The notes beneath the pieces were generated by a model, which was given only the letters and a program-made list of their open reading frames with translations, did not search any database and had not been told where the DNA came from. The position numbers and the translations under genes were made by a program. Source: Pyricularia pennisetigena (lineage: Eukaryota; Ascomycota; Sordariomycetes; Magnaporthales; Pyriculariaceae). Taken from it: 64,000 nt of DNA. This document shows positions 1-12,499 of the stretch, in pieces. Numbering within the stretch: the first letter of the stretch is position 1; each line of letters begins with the position of its first letter. The DNA lies in contig NW_021940918.1 in assembly GCF_004337985.1 (NCBI RefSeq), positions 3,751,285 to 3,815,284 on the forward strand. The letters are read 5' to 3'.

Positions 1-185
1 CCACTGGGGGCTTGATGTTGCGCAGATGTGTTGTAATTGCCGCTGGCGCTGCTGAGAGCTCTCGACAACCCCGCGGGGCTTTGTCCCTGACGGAACTGCT
101 CATCCAAATCTTGCTGGATGCTTGCGTTGTGCAGCGGCGCGGGAGAATCGAAGGGTGGCGCCCTAGCGCCAAGCGTGGCTGACAT
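1..185 (-). CDS. N-terminus of an unrecognised protein, truncated by the window edge
   Basis: An uninterrupted reading frame runs from an ATG at 185-183 leftwards to position 1 (61 full codons plus two bases, no stop). The encoded N-terminus is rich in Ala, Ser, Pro and Gln and looks disordered. It contains IQQDLDEQFRQGQSPAGLSR and then a Ser/Asn/Gln-rich stretch. I do not recognise the family. Codon use is GC-rich and unlike the AT-rich repeat that follows. The ATG is chosen because the next upstream region is T-rich and looks like a 5' leader. The first part of the retrotransposon-free interval to its right would be its promoter. An intron or an upstream start cannot be excluded. Confidence 0.5.
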   Translation of the reverse strand, partial: MSATLGARAPPFDSPAPLHNASIQQDLDEQFRQGQSPAGLSRALSSASGNYNTSAQHQAPS

Positions 186-1484
186 GATTGACGCAATGGA
201 TGGGATAGCTTCGTTCGAACGAGTCGTGGTGCAACAAAACAGAATGTTTTTGACTAATCTTTTTTTTTTATTTCGCCTGTGGCGCCCGACCGAAGCGCTG
301 TAGCCGTGTTTTGGGGCCGCGCCTATCTTGGAGAAATATGATTACTCGATGACGCGCTTTGCTGGGCTTCCCAAGTTAACAACCAAGACAGCCTAGACAC
401 ATGCGGAGAGGTAACCAAAATCCTGAGCTAACAAACAAACTTTTTGTTACATACCGCGCAGACAGTGTCAATCCTGCAATATACGTCAATCTAGCAAATA
501 AAATCCGGCAGTCGCCGTTCCCGTTGGACAGCCGTTGAAATGGAGTCAGTCCTATGGCCTGAGGACGGCGCCAGTTTAGGGGTTTGGTCTAGTAGCAATG
601 TCGGTTACGCCGTCCGCTTAAGAGCTCTCGGGTCTGTCGTGGATTTTGGTGGAGTCAACAGTGACCTGGCAACCTGGGTAGAATGACGAGGTGGTGGAAT
701 CAAGTTAAGCCAAAAGATCGAGTTATGGCTCAAACCACTGCAAAGAAAACAAGCTGAACAATGACGACTGAGACAAGATAAAGAAAAAAAAAAAACGGAT
801 TCACAACACTATCAGCAATTAAATGGTGATGTTTGTTCGTCACGACGCTAAAAAGAGGAGCCGAAGAAACCCCCTCAAGTCACACATGGGATGATGTCGT
901 CGTCGCAATCCCACCAATTCAAGCAGGTTTACAGGGTCCACGCAGTGAAATAGCGATAGGCTCTGCTCATGTCATGTTTTCTTGGACGCACAGCAAGCGG
1001 CCGGAGGGGGCGGCCATGCTATGGGAAATAAGCTTGATCTCCATCCAAGTGCCTTTCTCCGCTTTTAAAAGCAATCCAAAACAGGACCAATTCTACAGTA
1101 GTCAGTAAGTAGTTCGATCTCGTTGCGCGGTATATTCTGCCCGTTATCCTCTTTGGTTTATCCATAATCACAAATCCAAACGGCGAGCGAGGATTGCCAA
1201 ATTACCGATTGTATCCCCAGCGTTATGAACGTCAGCAGCTCTGATACAGCAACGTACAGGATCTATCAGTACTCATTATGCAATCCACACAGTACCTACT
1301 CTAGCTCATATTGTTGCCCTATGCCCTATGCTTACCTATCAGTTAAAGTTCACAACTGCGCCATGTGAGGCAGAGCTCTGTCTTTTGCTTTTTTTGCCTT
1401 TGTCTCGTGTACGCAGCTGTCACCCAATGTGGCCCCAAGCTACGTCATCGCTCCCCACATGTCACTTGCCGTCCGCCTGGAACA
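186..1484. other. Intergenic region, promoter side of the left-edge gene
   Basis: This stretch has normal base composition, A-runs around 781-796, and no reading frame I can support. It ends exactly at the target duplication of the copia element. Confidence 0.5.
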
Positions 1485-1489
1485 GCTTC
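1485..1489. repeat. Copia target-site duplication, left copy
   Basis: GCTTC immediately precedes the 5' LTR and recurs at 16809-16813 directly after the 3' LTR. This fixes both ends of the element. Confidence 0.9.
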
Positions 1490-1655
1490 TGTTGCAGTAG
1501 ATAGATCTTGGCATCACATGACCAGATGAGCTTAGTCAGCGCTGTGCACACCATAAAAGCGCTGCCACGCTCGTTAGCCTAAATAGCGCACCCTACCTGA
1601 ATACATGGCTCTCCTACCACTCATACAAGCTGCACGTATACGTTCGTATGCGTCA
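1490..1655 (+). repeat. Copia 5' LTR
   Basis: This 166-bp repeat starts TGTTGCAG and ends TGCGTCA. It matches the copy at 16643-16808 in length. By eye about 14 positions differ and every one is a transition. This copy shows A where the partner has G at several sites. Confidence 0.92.
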
Positions 1656-1668
1656 ATTATAAGCCCGG
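1656..1668 (+). promoter_or_regulatory. Probable copia primer-binding site
   Basis: The bases after the 5' LTR read ATTATAAGCCCGG. Allowing one G-to-A RIP change this contains TTATGAGCCC, the complement of the anticodon region (CUCAUAA) of initiator tRNA-Met. That is the half-tRNA type of primer known from Drosophila copia. The match is about ten bases long, so this remains probable. Confidence 0.55.
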
Positions 1669-1857
1669 TACAGCTGTAAACTATAAAAATCTCTACTTTA
1701 CGCAAATTGCAATTATATATTAACACGAATAACGCCTATTTTATCTATTTTTCTCTCTCCTTACCGCACATTATATCTACGACCGAAAAGCTCCAAAAAT
1801 CGCCAGCAGCGCTCAATTTACGCGCCTAATGGCTTAAATGGTTTAAAATTTACCGCT

Positions 1858-3010
1858 CAAATGCAAAAATATTACGTATTTGGAAATTGGTTAATTTAAA
1901 CCAATAAACCGACGAAAAATTTCCAATATTTAAAAAATTTACCGAAAACGTTACAAAATCGCTTAAACGTTCCCGATTCGACGATTACCATGCAAATTTA
2001 CGAATTTGGGACCTAAACCCGCTTAAAGTTAAACGTAAAATAAATTAAATCGCCAAATTGTTTACAAATACAAATAAACCTGTTCCTAAGGGTTTAAAGG
2101 AATTTATTATACCTAATAATTTTACGCTTTCCGAAATAAAACGCGCGGTAAATAAAATACGCGAAACGCAGGAATTATAAAAAAATTATACAAACGAATA
2201 ATTCCGAAAAATTAATATTTTTTTACAATAGGTTACAGAAAATATAAATCCAACGTATTTTAATACGGCGCTTTTTACCGTTTAACGTAACGGTTGGAAC
2301 ATTTTTAAAAGGATAATTAAAACGTTTTAGGAAAAATTCGCACTTTTTTTAACGTACGTTAAAAAGCAGGTAATTAAAAATTATAGGTTAGCCCTGGTTT
2401 TAACGTGCATAATAAATAATAAAACGAACTGGTTCAAAATTTACGATTTAATTTACGAAAAAACCCGGAACTATAAAATAACCGATTTTAAAAGGGATTT
2501 AACGATTAAAAATTTTATAAAAGCAGGAGGACGTTTCCAATTTTCCTGGGTTATAAGCGTTTGGAACGAGTTAAATAAACCGAATTATATAATTACTTTT
2601 AAATATATTTTCAAATGGTTTAAGAGCGTTTTTTACGACGATATTACCGACCCTTTAATAGGGGGTAACCGCAATTTCGCTAAATTTTATACGATATTTG
2701 GCGGATCCGTTAAAAAGTAAAATAAAAGTTTAAATTACGTTCCTAACAGGGGTGAAAACAGGGGAAATACACGGAATAAATATCTTTATAATTACAATTA
2801 TTTTTAATTACCAAATTTATGCGAAAAATTGGTGTGCGCGGTAATAGGAAAGAACCCCAAAATCCGTATACGTGGCCCCTATTTAGCCGAAAATCGCAAA
2901 AAAATTTGCGCCGAATTTAAAAAGGACCGCTGGTCCTTTATCCGCGAATTGCTAATTTAAAAAAATATAATTACCGAATTAGGATTTATTACGAACGGAA
3001 GGACGAAAAA
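1858..3010 (+). pseudogene. Copia gag remnant
   Basis: The region has gag-like reading with many TAA/TAG stops and no continuous frame. In the stretch around 2280-2720 a Trp/Lys-rich helical sequence can be followed (for example NWFKIYDLIYEKTRNYK). A degraded Cys-containing segment near 2815-2900 may be the old zinc knuckle. It is assigned by position between the primer site and the protease. Confidence 0.55.
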
Positions 3011-3059
3011 AGCACCGCAATTTAAAAGATAGGGGGGGGCGCCCACTATTTCGGCGGCC

Positions 3060-3460
3060 TGCCTAACCATTTTTACCGAACCCGACGACCTTATATGCTT
3101 TCAAATACGTTACGATAAAGGAGTTAACGCATTTACGTCCATAAATACCTTTTATAACCTATATTACAATAGTATTTTATTCGATAATTGCTGTTTTATA
3201 CATTTGGTAAACGTTAAAAAACGCCTGGACCCGGGTTTTATCCGTAAACCTATAAATACGGATCCGCAATTCGTTATATACGGTATTTAATAATTTAAAA
3301 TTACCGCGTTTGGTACGCGCATTATATAAAACGTGTTTAACGGAGGACGAACGTTAAAATTCGTTAATATAACGTACGTATTTAATTTTTACGTTAATAT
3401 CGTGTTAAAAACGCGTTTAAAGGATAAAAACGTATAATATAACGGTTGGGATTGCATTTT
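3060..3460 (+). pseudogene. Copia aspartic protease remnant
   Basis: At about 3183-3220 the frame reads FDNCCFIHLVN, which corresponds to the copia protease signature DSGxxxHLVN after RIP-type substitutions. Nonsense codons occur on both sides, so there is no active protease. Confidence 0.6.
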
Positions 3461-3689
3461 GCGCCTGGGGAATATAAAGGATAATTTGGTATTGTGCGGT
3501 TTGCAACGACGTAATAACGTAATTTTTTTATAATATAAACCTGTTTATTACCTGCGCGTTACCCCTGCCGTACAAATATTTTTTGCAGGTATTATTTCCT
3601 CAACGGTTATAAACGGTTGGATAAAATCTATTAAAATTCTATAAAGGAATTTTACGGAAATATACGACGAAAAAGAAAATAATTCGTTA

Positions 3690-4820
3690 ATTTGGTATTG
3701 GAAAGCCGGCCACCTGGGTCCGGAAACGTTTAAAACGTTGGTCCACCGGGTTAAAAGTGTAAAAATTAAGGGACTAAAAATATTGAAATGCGAAACGTGC
3801 GTTTAAATATATGGTAAAATAGTGGTATCGAAGCGCCCAAAGGGCGAATTATATAAATTTTATTATATAATACACCTAAATTTTTTCCATTTTAAAAAAT
3901 TAGGTATTAGTATGTGGTATTTGCTATTATTAAAAAACGAATATTCGGGGCGTTTAACGATTATTCCGTTTACCGGAAAAACGAAAGCAGAGCTCGTATT
4001 AATAATATTCGGTTTCGAACAATGGGTAACGCGCCAATACGGCCTATAAATTGCGAAATTTTTCCACGATAACGAATTTATTTTAATAGCGCACACGGGA
4101 TATATTTTTTACCAAAAGTATTGCAAAAAGTTTGGGATTAAAATAAAAACGCCTCCCTTTAATATATATAAATTAAACGGCCAAATAAAGCGCTCGGGAT
4201 AGGAGGTAATTATACGCGCGCTTAAAATGCGCTTAGCAACTAATTTACTTACCTTTATTTGGCCAAAAATAATTATAGCCGCAAATTATTTTATTAATAT
4301 AAATCCATTAATAAACCGGAAAAACTTTAACCCAAACGAGATCCTATTAATATAATTTAGGGGGTTTTTTAGGTGGTATATACCTGCATTGCTTATTATA
4401 TTAAACAAAAACCTACGCCCAAATTAATTTGGCACGTACGTATACGGGTGTAAAACCTACGTATTAAACCCGGTAAAAACGAAGTTAAAAAACAGGGTAA
4501 TATTTAAAACGAACCTTAAAACGCACGTGGGATACCTGGTTAAATATAGATTTTTTAAAATATACCATATTTGGGTACCCTTTTTCGATAAGGTTATTAT
4601 TTCACGCAACGTCCAATTCGACGAAACACGTTTTTACCAGGGATTAAAGAAAAAAAAGATAAAAACCGGTAAATTTAATGACGAATACAAGCTTTTAATA
4701 AACCGGATCCACGAACCAATATTGGAATTTTTAAAGGACGGAATAATCGAACGATTGGATTTATTACGAAATAAACCATTGCTCGCACCTAATCCAGGCG
4801 TTCTTATTTTTAATTAGGGG
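3690..4820 (+). pseudogene. Copia GAG-pre-integrase and integrase remnant
   Basis: Around 3700-3800 the frame reads GHLGPETFKTLVHRVK and then CETC, the HHCC zinc-binding part of copia integrase. The core follows with stops (4049, 4327 and others), including LLLLKNEYSGRLTIIPF. A C-terminal part at 4527-4817 contains FDKVIISRNVQFDETRFYQG, typical of the region after the integrase core. Confidence 0.75.
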
Positions 4821-5559
4821 TTAAATAACGTATTAATATTATAAAAACGGAGCGCGGAAACACCTACGGAGCACCGCAATATGCATTTCCGCGAGCAAAT
4901 CGCAAAAAACGACACTTTTAAAAATTTGGGCGAACCGATCCCAGGTAAAACGGTTAATTAACCGGAACCGTTTGGGATATAAATGGTTAACGAACCAGTA
5001 AAATATACGTTAATAGCACTAACGTATTTAAAAATTTTGGAAAATAGTGCAATAACGCCCAAAACGGGAAAAAATTACGTATTCGGTATACGTACACCAA
5101 ATAGTGACGGATTTCCACCGCGTGCGCCCACGGACCCTGTAAAGGAACCGGGTGCGCCGAAACTGGTAAAAAGCACCCGAACGGTGGGATTAATCGTTAT
5201 TAACAACGAATCGGCGCGGGAATATTTTACGTTTAACCGTTTTTTCGTCGGGGGTAATATACCGGAACCGCAATCCGAACCACCGAATCCGACGAATATT
5301 ACCGTTATATCCGCACAACCCCCAAATAATACGCCCGCGCCGGTACCCCAAATTAGCGTTTAAACGCGCACAATAAAATTTAAACGCTCCTCGAAAACGC
5401 CCCGACCTATTATAAAAGTTTTGGAAATAAATACGAAAAAACAACGCCAACGCGGTAGGGGAAATATAACCCGTAAAAAGCGCGGGGGTAATAATAATAA
5501 TACGAGTTTTGCAAACGCGATTATCCCAGGGGGAAAAGACGTGGTATACGGAAATAATA

Positions 5560-6709
5560 ATATTTATTTAAAATAAATATATACCGAAAACCGGATATTC
5601 GTTCCAGGTTTTCAATTATAATTAACGTTTTTATTAACGTTTTTACCTAATTAATAAAACACGTTGGAGGGCGGTAATTATAACCACAAAATATTATACG
5701 AAATTATCGCGGCGGTAACACAATAAAAAAAACCGGATAAAAAGGTTAAACCGCATAAAAACGATTTTGTACCTGCGCCTAAAACCTGGAAAAAGTTTAT
5801 AGCGCACCCGGATAAAAAGCAGTTTTTCAAAACAGCGAGAACGGAATAAATAAATTTCGAAAAAAAAAGATATGGGAAATAACCCCTCGGTCGAACTGCA
5901 CCATAAAACCCGTACCGCTTATATGGGTATTTACGTATAAATTCGATAAAAACGGTTACTTCGAACGCTATAAAGCACGGTTCGTAGTAAAAAATAATTA
6001 ACAAACGCCTAATACGTTTAAAAATACCTACGCGGCGATATTGGTAGTACGCAATTTCAGGCTAACATTAGCCCTAATAACGTATTTCGACCTCGAGGCG
6101 ATCCAAATCGATATAAATAACGTTTTTTTTAATGTAACGTTTAACATAAATAAACCAGTGTTTTGCACCGCACCAAAAGGGTTTGGGAAAAAAAATACTG
6201 TATTTAAACTACGAAAAACGTTTTACGGTATAAAGGAATTACCCAAACTTTGGTACGAAAAATTTTTAAAAACGTTACAAAGCTTGGAATTTAAACCAAT
6301 TGGTAATAAACCATATATATACGTATTTACACAAAACAGGGTTATCGTGATTTTTTTCGTAAACGATATAATCGTATTATATACCGAAAAACACGCCAGA
6401 AACGGTAAAACGGTTATCGACGGCCTGAAGGTTAAATACGAATTACGGGAGGGGCAATTCTCCTGGTTTTTTGGGATGCGCGTATTGCGAAATAAAAAAC
6501 GACGTACAGCGATTTTATTGCACGATTTATATATCGAAAAAATCGCCATACGTTTTAAATTTACAAAAAGTTTAAAATACCCGTTAACGCCACTATTAAA
6601 AAATCCTATAATAAAATACGAAAAAACCGCAACTCCAAACGAAGTTAAAATTTACCAGGAAATGGTAAAGTTTATTTTATATACCGCAATTATGTTTAAA
6701 CCGGACGTT
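5560..6709 (+). pseudogene. Copia reverse transcriptase remnant, cut by the gypsy insertion
   Basis: The open stretch 6041-6709 shows copia RT blocks: DLEAIQIDINNVFFN (from the DVKTAFLNG block), KPVFCTAPKGFG, KLRKTFYGIKELPKLWYEKF, and FVNDIIVLY, where the catalytic YVDD has become VND. Downstream, FSWFFGMRVLRN corresponds to the FLG block. The frame reads through to FKPDV at 6709, where the gypsy element is inserted. It resumes at 13963 with a second copy of ACGTT followed by GCGCACGCA. Confidence 0.85.
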
Positions 6710-7164
6710 TATTACGATCAAGGTATCGGGTAACCTGTTCTTAGGGTAAAGTACAGTGGGTTGAAGCAATTAAGCGTTTTAACTGGGTAATTGGGGTTTT
6801 CAATAACTGGGGTGAAATTATAATCGTTTTCAAGTAAATATTAAGGTTAACTAGAGTTTAATTGCTATTAAACAATCCTAAAATCGAATCTATTTACATA
6901 GTAATAAGCGTGCCTTATATAAACTATATTCCGAATATAATTTCCCTTAATTTATTATAAATCGCAAAAATCATTTCGCCTAATTTGTTATAATCTTTTA
7001 AAAATCATTAAAATCACCTTTTTAACGATTACGTGGCGTTACGTAACTTCTCCTTTAAATAATCGATATTCTATTATCGGCGATTTTTTTGGGCGAATAT
7101 CGTTAGGAAGGGTATAACCCCGCCTGGCCTTATTGGTACCGACCCATTTTGTTTGGTCGTAATA
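6710..7164 (-). repeat. Gypsy 3' LTR (left copy)
   Basis: This 455-bp repeat is equal in length to 13508-13962. The differences I compared (for example GATCAAGG against GATTAAAA) are transitions only. Confidence 0.92.
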
Positions 7165-7180
7165 TTAAATCTCCCCTTTT
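7165..7180 (-). promoter_or_regulatory. Gypsy polypurine tract
   Basis: On the minus strand AAAAGGGGAGATTTAA directly precedes the 3' LTR. This is the expected place and composition of the plus-strand primer. Confidence 0.6.
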
Positions 7181-8049
7181 TTAACCAAATCCCTTTGGCC
7201 TTTAAATAGTTTGTACTCCCCTAATTTTTGTTTCTGTTTCCATATTCTTTCCTTGCTAACTTTTTTGCGCTATATTTAATCGCGTAACCAAATTAAAATT
7301 TGGTCGTTCGTCGATAAAACGTCGCCACGTTTTCCTTTTTTCCCTATTGTCGACCGACATTGTCGAAATACCTTTTTACAATCCCTGCTATGCCAAAAGC
7401 GTAGCATTTTATCAAATGTTTCCGCAAAATTTTATTCGTTGTATGGAATGCGTTCGTTCCAACCGTTTTGGTTGCGACGTATTGGGTTTATCCGCTGTTT
7501 AAATCCGTTATATTAATCGCTAGCATTCGAAATTGGATGCGGAGGTTAAAACGTTTAAAAAGCAAATTTACACGCAATAAGCGAAATTGTTTCGTTTGCG
7601 AAAGCAAAAAAAACTGTGGTTTAAAAAAATAATGCGAACTGTGTTTCGCGGGATTAATAATTTGGAGGAATTGGATCGCGTGGAACGTAAGGAGGTAAAA
7701 CAGGAAAAACGGCGGCGATCGTCCGAAATCTTTCCTAAAATATTATTCGAATCGTTTTTTCCGGATTCCAATTTTGTCTGGGATTCGACTTTCCCGATGG
7801 GTCCTTTAAATCCTTTTTTATTGGATAAAATAAATGTTTTTACGCAATATTCGGTCGGTAAATTGCTTTTGTCCGTATATTTTAATTTATTAGTATGTGT
7901 TAATCGTTTTTTTGTAAATTCGTTTGGTGGTATGGTTTCGAATCCTGGCCGATTTTTAGCTTTTGGGAATAGTAAATAGTGCTTTTTTAGGTCGTCTTTT
8001 TTTTTTTGGCTAATTTGTTCGCAAATCCAGTTTTTGGTAATATTAACGG

Positions 8050-8205
8050 AGTGGTTCCTGGCAATTTTGGAAATGGTTAAAGGGTTCCCAAATGTTTTTT
8101 TCGTATCCGTAATTTTCCCATTTAATAAGGTATTTTATTTTACCGTGGTTGCGTTTATGGTCCAATATTCGTTCGACGTCGTATATTTTTTCCTCGTTAA
8201 TTTCG
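8050..8205 (-). pseudogene. Gypsy chromodomain remnant
   Basis: In the minus frame from about 8205 the translation reads YDVERILDHKRN, KIKYLIKWENYGYEKN and IWEPFN. This matches the chromodomain pattern YeVEkILdhR...YlVKWkGY...TWEP. It lies at the C-terminal end of integrase, as in chromoviruses. The aromatic cage positions (Y, W, and Y/N in place of one aromatic) are largely kept. Confidence 0.75.
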
Positions 8206-8213
8206 ATTGTTTT

Positions 8214-9210
8214 TTATATATTGGTGCCGGGTGGTATTGGTTCCAATAATAATACGTGGAACGTTGGGTGGATTTTTATAATTCCTGGTAATAATAATCT
8301 GTAATTAATTTCGCTAATTTTTTTATTGATTTTAAAAGGTCCAAACTTTTTATAATTAAATTTGTTATTTGGTCGTTGTATTTTAATATTGCGTCGAATA
8401 AAGTAAACGCTATTTCCCTCCTGGAAGGATGGTCCTTTTATCCGATGCTGGTTGGCGTATTTGGTCATTTTTTTTCGTACGAATTCCAATTCCTGTTGGA
8501 ATTTTCGGTGGAATTTTCGTAATTCGCTTACTTATTTATCGGCTCGTAGGGCCGTAATCGTGGTTTTTGGTTTTCCATATACCGTAAGGTTAAATCCGTA
8601 GTTGGTATAAAACGGGGTTGTTTTAATATTTTCATTTTTTAAGCTGTTATATGCGAATTGTGCTGTAGGTAATAACCGTACCCAATTATCCTGTTTATAG
8701 TTCATATAATATTTTAAATATTGTTCCAATATTTGGTTTATTCGTTTTATTTATCCATTTATCTGTGGGTGGAATGCTGTAAATAATTTGTAATCGGTTC
8801 CTAGCTATTCCATTAAAAATTTCCAGAATTTTAATGTAAAAAATTTATTTTTATCCGTAATAATGTTTTCTGGAAATCCGTGGTTGCTGACAATTATTCG
8901 TAGGAATGTATAGGCGATTTTTTCGGCGTTGCTACTTTCTTTATAAAGTAGGAAATAGGCGTATTTAGTGAATTTATCCACTATAATTAATATATTATTG
9001 TATTTAATTTTAGTAAATGGTTTTTCGGAAGGTGGTAATTTGACGATAAAGTTTATTATAATGGTTTGCCAGGCCTTATTAGGGGTTGGTAAAGGTTGTA
9101 AAAACCCGTAAAATTTGTGTTTGGCGGATTTGTTTTTTGCGCAAAATTCGCAATTTTTAATAGTTTTTCGTATTTTTTATCGTATTCCTTTAAAATTGTG
9201 GTGCTGTTTT
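8214..9210 (-). pseudogene. Gypsy integrase remnant
   Basis: The minus frames read NCEFCAKNK (zinc-binding end), VDKFTKYAYFLLYKE, FPENIITDKNKFF and later WVRLLPTAQFAYNSLKN. A C-terminal part at 8489-8214 has GPFKINKKI and HPTFHVLLLEPIPPG. These are the HHCC, DDE and GPF/Y blocks of gypsy integrase, interrupted by several stops. Confidence 0.8.
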
Positions 9211-9236
9211 AACCGTTTCCATGTTTTGGAAATTTT

Positions 9237-9800
9237 TTAATGTCCGTAAATTTTGCTTTCGTGGATTTTCCGTATTTTTTTTGGTGTGGTTACCGTATTG
9301 GTCGTTATAAGATTTCGGTGAACTGGTAAAAGGTTTCCGTTGTCGTTTACCGTAAGGATTTTCCGTATTTCTTCGGGTATTATGTTTTTATAATTTGGTT
9401 TTTTGCTGAAAGCGTCGGCCCTGCCATTTTTTATTCCTTTTCGGTAAATAATTTTAAAATGGAATTTTAATAAAAATTTTACCCATTTAATTTGTCGTTT
9501 GTTTAACATTTTACTGGTGGTAAAATGGGTTAGGTTTTTATAATCCGTATAAACTAATATTTCGTGTTTAATTCCGGATAATTGTGGTTTCCATTTTTCA
9601 AATGCTCGGATAATAACCATAAATTTTTTATCGTAGATTTGGTAATTGAATTCTGGTCCATGTAATTTTTGTAAAAAAAAGGCGCAAAAGTGTAAGCGTC
9701 TTTTTTCGTTTCGTTGGTTAAATTGTCCTCCGATTGCGTAATCGGATGCGTCGGTTTCGACTTCGAAAAGTTTCGTTGGGTCTAATATCTTAAAAATCGG
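9237..9800 (-). pseudogene. Gypsy RNase H remnant
   Basis: DASDYAIGGQFNQ near 9760-9720 and KHEILVYTDYKNLTHF at about 9570-9520 are the tell-tale RNase H blocks. IYRKGIKNGRADAFSKKP follows, the GxxNxxADALSR block. Confidence 0.8.
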
Positions 9801-9849
9801 TTTTTATGCTATTGCATTTCGTAGCTATTCGAAAGCTTGCTATATTTAT

Positions 9850-10616
9850 TCCGTCCATTAGAATTTTAGGTCCTTTTTGGTCATATTGGTCAATAGGGTG
9901 GCGATCGCGCCGTAACCCTTAATAAATTTTCTGTAAAAATTCACGAATCCAAAAAATACCCGAACGTCTTTTACGTTTTATGGTTGGGGCCATTCCCTTA
10001 CTGCTTAAATTTTTAATTTTTCCATCCTAATTTCTCCAGGGGCGATAATATATCCTAGGAAATTAACTTATTTGTTATAAAAAATGCATTTTTCGGGTTT
10101 AATTAAAAATTTAACGTTTTGTAGCTTTTATAAAATTGTGTGGACGTGTTTTTTGTATTTTTCCAACGTTTTGGAAAAAATAAAAATATCGTTCAGGTAA
10201 ACAACGACAAAAATGTTTAAGCATTCCCTAAAAACGTGGTTAATTATAGTTTAAAAGGTTGCGGGGGCGTTAGTAAAACCGAAAAACATTACCAGGTATT
10301 TGTAATATTTTCGTCTGGTGCAAAATACTGTTTTCCATTCCTCGCCTTCCTTTATACGGATTAAATTGTATATTTTTTTAAAGTTTAATATCGTAAACCA
10401 TTGTATTTGGTAAAACATGTTTCGAAATTCTCCTATTAGTGGGAGCGGGTAGCAATTTTTTATTATAATATCGTTTAATTGTTTGTAATCCACGTATAAT
10501 CGTAATTTTCCGTTTTTTTTTAGTACGAAAAGGATTAGGTATCCTGCTGGTAATGTCGATAATTTAATGTAACCTTTTTTGAGGTTTTCCGCGAGGTATT
10601 CGTTTAAAACTTCCAT
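9850..10616 (-). pseudogene. Gypsy reverse transcriptase remnant
   Basis: The open segment 10616-10251 reads LRLYVDYKQLNDIIIKNCYP, FTILNFKKIYNLIRIKEG, WKTVFCTRRKYYKYLVMFFG and FTNAPATF, the classical gypsy RT blocks. The catalytic YLDD reads YLND at about 10199-10188, a G-to-A change. Even ignoring the stops, the enzyme would be dead. Confidence 0.88.
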
Positions 10617-11219
10617 TTATATCGGATTTAAACCGTATATTTTGTGGAATTTTGGTTGGGTTCCTTTTTTTAATGGTATTTCGTGGTCGAACGGACTATG
10701 CTCGGGTAATCCTATTTCGAATTTTTGGTTAAACAATCGTATATAATTTTGGTATTTTTTTGGGATTTTGCCGTTTTTGGTCTGTTTTTTCGTGGTTTAT
10801 ATTGTATAATTGGATCGGTTTTAACCTGTGGATAGTCGCTTTTTTTCCGATATTGGTTCCGGGGTTGGTCGTCCTCCCTATAAGTACGCCATTTGCTTTA
10901 TTTAGTCCTTCCGTACCCTATATTTCCTGTATAAACCCTATTATGCTGGAAATCGTTTAGTAATTAGGTGCTTTTCCTATTAAATTTGGCCTGTAATCCA
11001 ATCTATCCGGGGGTTATTCCTTTTAAACCAAAAAATTCCTAAAATTATGTTTTTATTCCCTATTTCCGTAATATCCAAAGTAATTTATTCCTTTCGTCCA
11101 TAGTTTTCCATCCAAAGGTATACGGTTTTTATTTCGATGGTACCGTTCCCGTATAAAACTGCCTTTCCTTTTACGGTTTGTAGTCGATATGGTTTTTCCT
11201 TTTATCGCCAAAATATTCG

Positions 11220-11300
11220 TCGTTTTTTCACGATTTTTGGAAAAATATAGTTATTTTATGCTCCGCTATTAAAAAACGTTCGTATAGGTTTTCCATTAAA
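11220..11300 (-). pseudogene. Gypsy protease active-site remnant
   Basis: The minus-strand frame reads FFNSGA, a stop, then NNYIF. This corresponds to the retropepsin motif DSGASxNYI after RIP. Confidence 0.5.
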
Positions 11301-12499
11301 TCGTATATTTAGGAATATATGTTCGTATATTACCTTCGTGGTTTGCGTGGCGTTCAAGGTTCTTTATTCCGTTTTTATTGCTACCGTTTGGTACCCTATA
11401 CCGTCTGGCTGTCCTAGTTTTTTAGCTTACTGGACTCGCGTCGTGGGTCCTTATTCTTTTTATCTCGGGGCGTATAGCTGTTTTTAACGTTAACTTTATT
11501 AAATCGGTGCCCTGTTGGTGCAGGCGTTTTTCGTGCGTTTGTGGGTACTTCGTTATTTTTAACGTTGGGGTTCCACACAATTCTGGTTATGGGTGCGGGT
11601 CCTGGTTATCGTAACTTCGTTTCGTGCTATACCTGTGCTTTAATTAATATATATATTTTGCAAATATTTCGGGTGCATTCGTACCATGGGAATTGTTTTT
11701 AATTATAATATACCATAGGGTAGTCGTTACAAGGGGTAAAAATTACCGCTGGTTCGGTGTTAAATCTTATTTTAATTTCCCAATTGGGTAATTTAATGGT
11801 GGTATATATTTCGTAAATACCTGTTATTTTGCGTCGTCGTGGGAAAAAATCGTGGATTATTTTTCTGCTAAAATGCAATCCGCAATTGTTTCGAAAACAT
11901 TTTACCCAAAAAATTTCTGTATGTTTGGGATATTTAATATCCAAAATTGGGTGGTTTCCGAAAATTGGATCGATTAATCTTATAAAGTTTTATATTTATA
12001 TTCGAAATAATATTCCGGGAAATTGCACTAATTGGTCGTCTCGGTATAAATCGATAAATTTTTTTTTATATATATAGGGGTTGTTTTCCCTTATTGCATT
12101 GTATAAATTTGAAAATATAGTTTTTTTTTCGCTAAATTCGTTTTCTAATTCGTTATTAAATTCGTCCGTTGGGGCTTATTGGATCATCCGGATACGGTGG
12201 GTTTGTCCCAATAATTCTAATTCTAATTTTTTTAAAGTATTTAATTCCGTAAATTCGGGTAATTTGGCGTTTTACCTGCGTAATTGTACCGGTAATTTGG
12301 TTTCAATAAATACACGGTTTCCTACTGCTAAAGTCCGAATACCTTTAAATTTTTGTGGGTATTATCCTGCGTCCATTTTTACGCTATTGTGGATTATACA
12401 ATTATCGTCGTAATATATGGTCCAGCTTTTTAAACTGTGTTAATCCGGTGGTATTTATTGGTAAATGGTGGTATTTAATCCTCGTGGTTTTTTGGAATC

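Noticed and set aside
6719..6730. Gypsy LTR beginning at TATCGGG
   Set aside because: The repeat extends 14 bases further left (TATTACGATC...). Only the end at 6710 yields matching ACGTT duplications.
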